Assembly (NCBI GenBank): GCA_002367635.1
Contig: DFDI01000069.1
Coordinates: forward strand, 11,205 to 36,697
DNA from: Betaproteobacteria bacterium UBA3031
Lineage (GTDB): Bacteria > Pseudomonadota > Gammaproteobacteria > Burkholderiales > Eutrophovitaceae
Direction of reading: 5' to 3'
Length of the DNA: 25,493 nt
Shown in pieces: positions 24,078 through 25,493 of the stretch (the stretch's first letter is position 1; each line of letters opens with the position of its first letter). The translations under genes were made by a program, and so were the position numbers. The notes beneath the pieces are model-generated. The model was given only the letters and a program-made list of their open reading frames with translations. It did no database searches and was not told the origin of the DNA.

Positions 24078-25178
24078 TCAATCACGACCGACGTCTTGAT
24101 CTAACATCGCTCGACGCCTTGGTGCTGGCCACAATCCCGCAGGCCGAACCAACATAACCACAATCAGCGCCAAACCGAACAACAACATTCGAAGTGCTTC
24201 AGGGTCAATATAAACATCGCCAAAGACTGCTTGCTGTATTGGCGACGCTGTTGACCTTAAGATTTCCGGCAGCACACTGAGCAAAAGTGCTCCTAGCAAT
24301 ACGCCATAGACATGCCCCATCCCACCAAGAACAACCATGCACAAAACCATGATTGACTCGAGCAAACCAAAGCTCTCTGGACTGACAAACCCCTGGAGGC
24401 TGGCAAACAGTCCCCCAGCGACACCACCAAATGTCGCACCTAAGGCAAATGCCAATAATTTAATATTTCGCGTATTGATACCCATTGCCTGAGCGGCCAA
24501 CTCGTCTTCTCTGATCGCCAACCACGCCCGACCTATTCTAGAATTCTCAAGACGCACACACATTACGATCGTAAAAATTAATAGCGCAAGCAGAAGATAA
24601 TAATAAATATGCACTCCTGAGAATGAGATACCTAACCATTCATGCGTACGTGTTAAATCAGCTCCACCAATACTGATTGGATCAATTTTATTGATTCCAA
24701 TAGGGCCATTAGTTACGTTGACTGGGTGGTCAAGGTTATTCAAAAATATACGAATAATCTCCCCAAAACCCAAAGTCACTATAGCCAAGTAATCTCCGCG
24801 CAACCTAAGCGTAGGCGCCCCCAACAACACACCAAAAAGTGCCGCCACGCCCGCTCCTATAGGCAAGATGACCCAAAATGGCAGGTGCAGGCCAAACTGC
24901 GGCGAGGCCAATAATGCCCATGTATATGCACCTACCGCATAAAAAGCAATGTATCCCAAATCGAGTAACCCCGCGAAGCCCACCACGATATTTAAACCCA
25001 GAGCAAGCATTGCATAAATTAATGCGAAATCGAGAATGCGAACCCAAGTTCTACCTACCGTATTACTCAACAGAAACGGTAGAACCGCCAACGCAACAAA
25101 TAGAAGTACGTATCCTAGTAGTAGCGCTCTCTTGTTACTCGTTATTTTTTTTACTAACCGTTGCGCGATCAGTCTCAT
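24078..25178 (-). CDS. livM: Branched-chain amino-acid ABC transporter permease LivM
   Basis: One of two inner-membrane permeases of the importer. It is 366 residues with roughly eight to ten hydrophobic segments, the first at about 17-37. ALGLNIVVGFAGLLDLG and YIAFYAVGAY at about 60-85 and RGDYLAIVTLGFGEI near 130 are the LivM signature regions. GLFASLQGFVSPESF follows later. A short basic C-terminal tail (PAPRRRAM) is cytoplasmic. The start overlaps the livH stop (ATGA). Confidence 0.93.
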   Translation of the reverse strand: MRLIAQRLVKKITSNKRALLLGYVLLFVALAVLPFLLSNTVGRTWVRILDFALIYAMLALGLNIVVGFAGLLDLGYIAFYAVGAYTWALLASPQFGLHLPFWVILPIGAGVAALFGVLLGAPTLRLRGDYLAIVTLGFGEIIRIFLNNLDHPVNVTNGPIGINKIDPISIGGADLTRTHEWLGISFSGVHIYYYLLLALLIFTIVMCVRLENSRIGRAWLAIREDELAAQAMGINTRNIKLLAFALGATFGGVAGGLFASLQGFVSPESFGLLESIMVLCMVVLGGMGHVYGVLLGALLLSVLPEILRSTASPIQQAVFGDVYIDPEALRMLLFGLALIVVMLVRPAGLWPAPRRRAMLDQDVGRD

Positions 25179-25493
25179 GCCCGCTCCGATACTCGTTCGC
25201 CCATAATTCCTGTAGGTCTAAAAACCAGCACAACAATCAGCACGACAAAAGCGAACACATCTTGGTAGTTACTCCCGAGAAAGCCTCCAGTCAGAGCTCC
25301 AATATACCCGGCGCCAATGCTTTCGATAAGACCAAGCAACAGTCCGCCAAGGACAGCTCCGCCGAGATTCCCAATACCCCCTAGTACTGCCGCTGTAAAC
25401 GCCTTAAGTCCGAGCATGAACCCCATGGAATAGTGCGCCACGCTATAGTTACCCGCGACTAAGATGCCGGCTACCGCGCCAAGCGCAGCGCCA
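25175..25493 (-). CDS. livH: Branched-chain amino-acid ABC transporter permease LivH (partial, N-terminus beyond window edge)
   Basis: The last 105 or so codons of the partner permease; the reading frame is open to the window edge. GFMLGLKAFTAAVLGGIGNL, then GAVLGGLLLGLIES, is the conserved C-terminal membrane region of LivH, and VLVFRPTGIMGER is its usual tail. About two thirds of the protein, including the start, lies beyond position 25493. It is first of the visible livHMGF genes on this strand, so the substrate-binding protein gene (livK-like) would be expected further upstream, outside the window. Confidence 0.92.
   Translation of the reverse strand, partial: GAALGAVAGILVAGNYSVAHYSMGFMLGLKAFTAAVLGGIGNLGGAVLGGLLLGLIESIGAGYIGALTGGFLGSNYQDVFAFVVLIVVLVFRPTGIMGERVSERA

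Noticed and set aside
24878..25384. A 168-codon plus-strand frame opposite livM and livH
   Set aside because: The opposite strand encodes clear permease sequence with conserved motifs; this frame has no recognisable domain and is a shadow of hydrophobic codons.
1..25493. Defence island, mobile element, CRISPR or biosynthetic cluster
   Set aside because: Every substantial frame is a conserved housekeeping gene with intact motifs; no transposase, integrase, repeat array or unassigned multi-gene block is present.

Overview
The window looks like ordinary core chromosome of an aerobic gammaproteobacterium. Every gene is a recognisable housekeeping gene, and several gene orders match pseudomonad-type chromosomes: thiD-thiE-hemL divergent from rubA, amgK-murU divergent from lptD, pepP-ubiH, and dusB-fis-purH-purD. 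I cannot name a genus. Coding density is very high. No gap between genes exceeds 300 bases; the largest, about 190 bases, lies between hemL and engB. I see no tRNA, rRNA, CRISPR array, insertion sequence, prophage or long repeat, and no segment whose composition obviously differs from the rest.

Layout. 1-478 (-): 5' part of aroK, cut by the window edge. 630-2903 (+): mrcA (PBP1A), divergent from aroK. 2923-7528 (-): hemB, engB, hemL, thiE, thiD, transcribed leftward as thiD-thiE-hemL and then engB-hemB. 7610-8194 (+): rubA-gloA, a small unit divergent from thiD. 8200-12524 (-): rsmA, surA, lptD, transcribed lptD-surA-rsmA. 12561-22533 (+): a long co-directional series amgK-murU-paiB-like-pepP-ubiH-dusB-fis-purH-purD-hemF, with many junctions overlapping or separated by only a few bases. 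22597-25493 (-): livF, livG, livM and partial livH, a branched-chain amino-acid ABC transporter whose binding-protein gene is not in the window.

The genes fall into a few themes. Envelope biogenesis and recycling: PBP1A for peptidoglycan synthesis, LptD and SurA for outer-membrane assembly, AmgK-MurU for MurNAc salvage. Tetrapyrrole synthesis by the C5 route: HemL, HemB, HemF. Other groups are thiamine salvage/synthesis (ThiD, ThiE), purine synthesis (PurH, PurD), ubiquinone (UbiH), and ribosome or RNA maturation (RsmA, DusB, EngB). HemF and UbiH both need O2, which fits aerobic growth.

I did not find a convincing undescribed system. The best leads are regulatory or architectural: an FNR/CRP-family-like palindrome in the thiD/rubA divergent promoter region and a weaker one before purD-hemF; a 36-base gap between the divergent lptD and amgK start codons; a Fis protein lacking the N-terminal arm; an LptD with exactly two cysteines; and a PaiB-like flavoprotein coupled to the amgK-murU pair.
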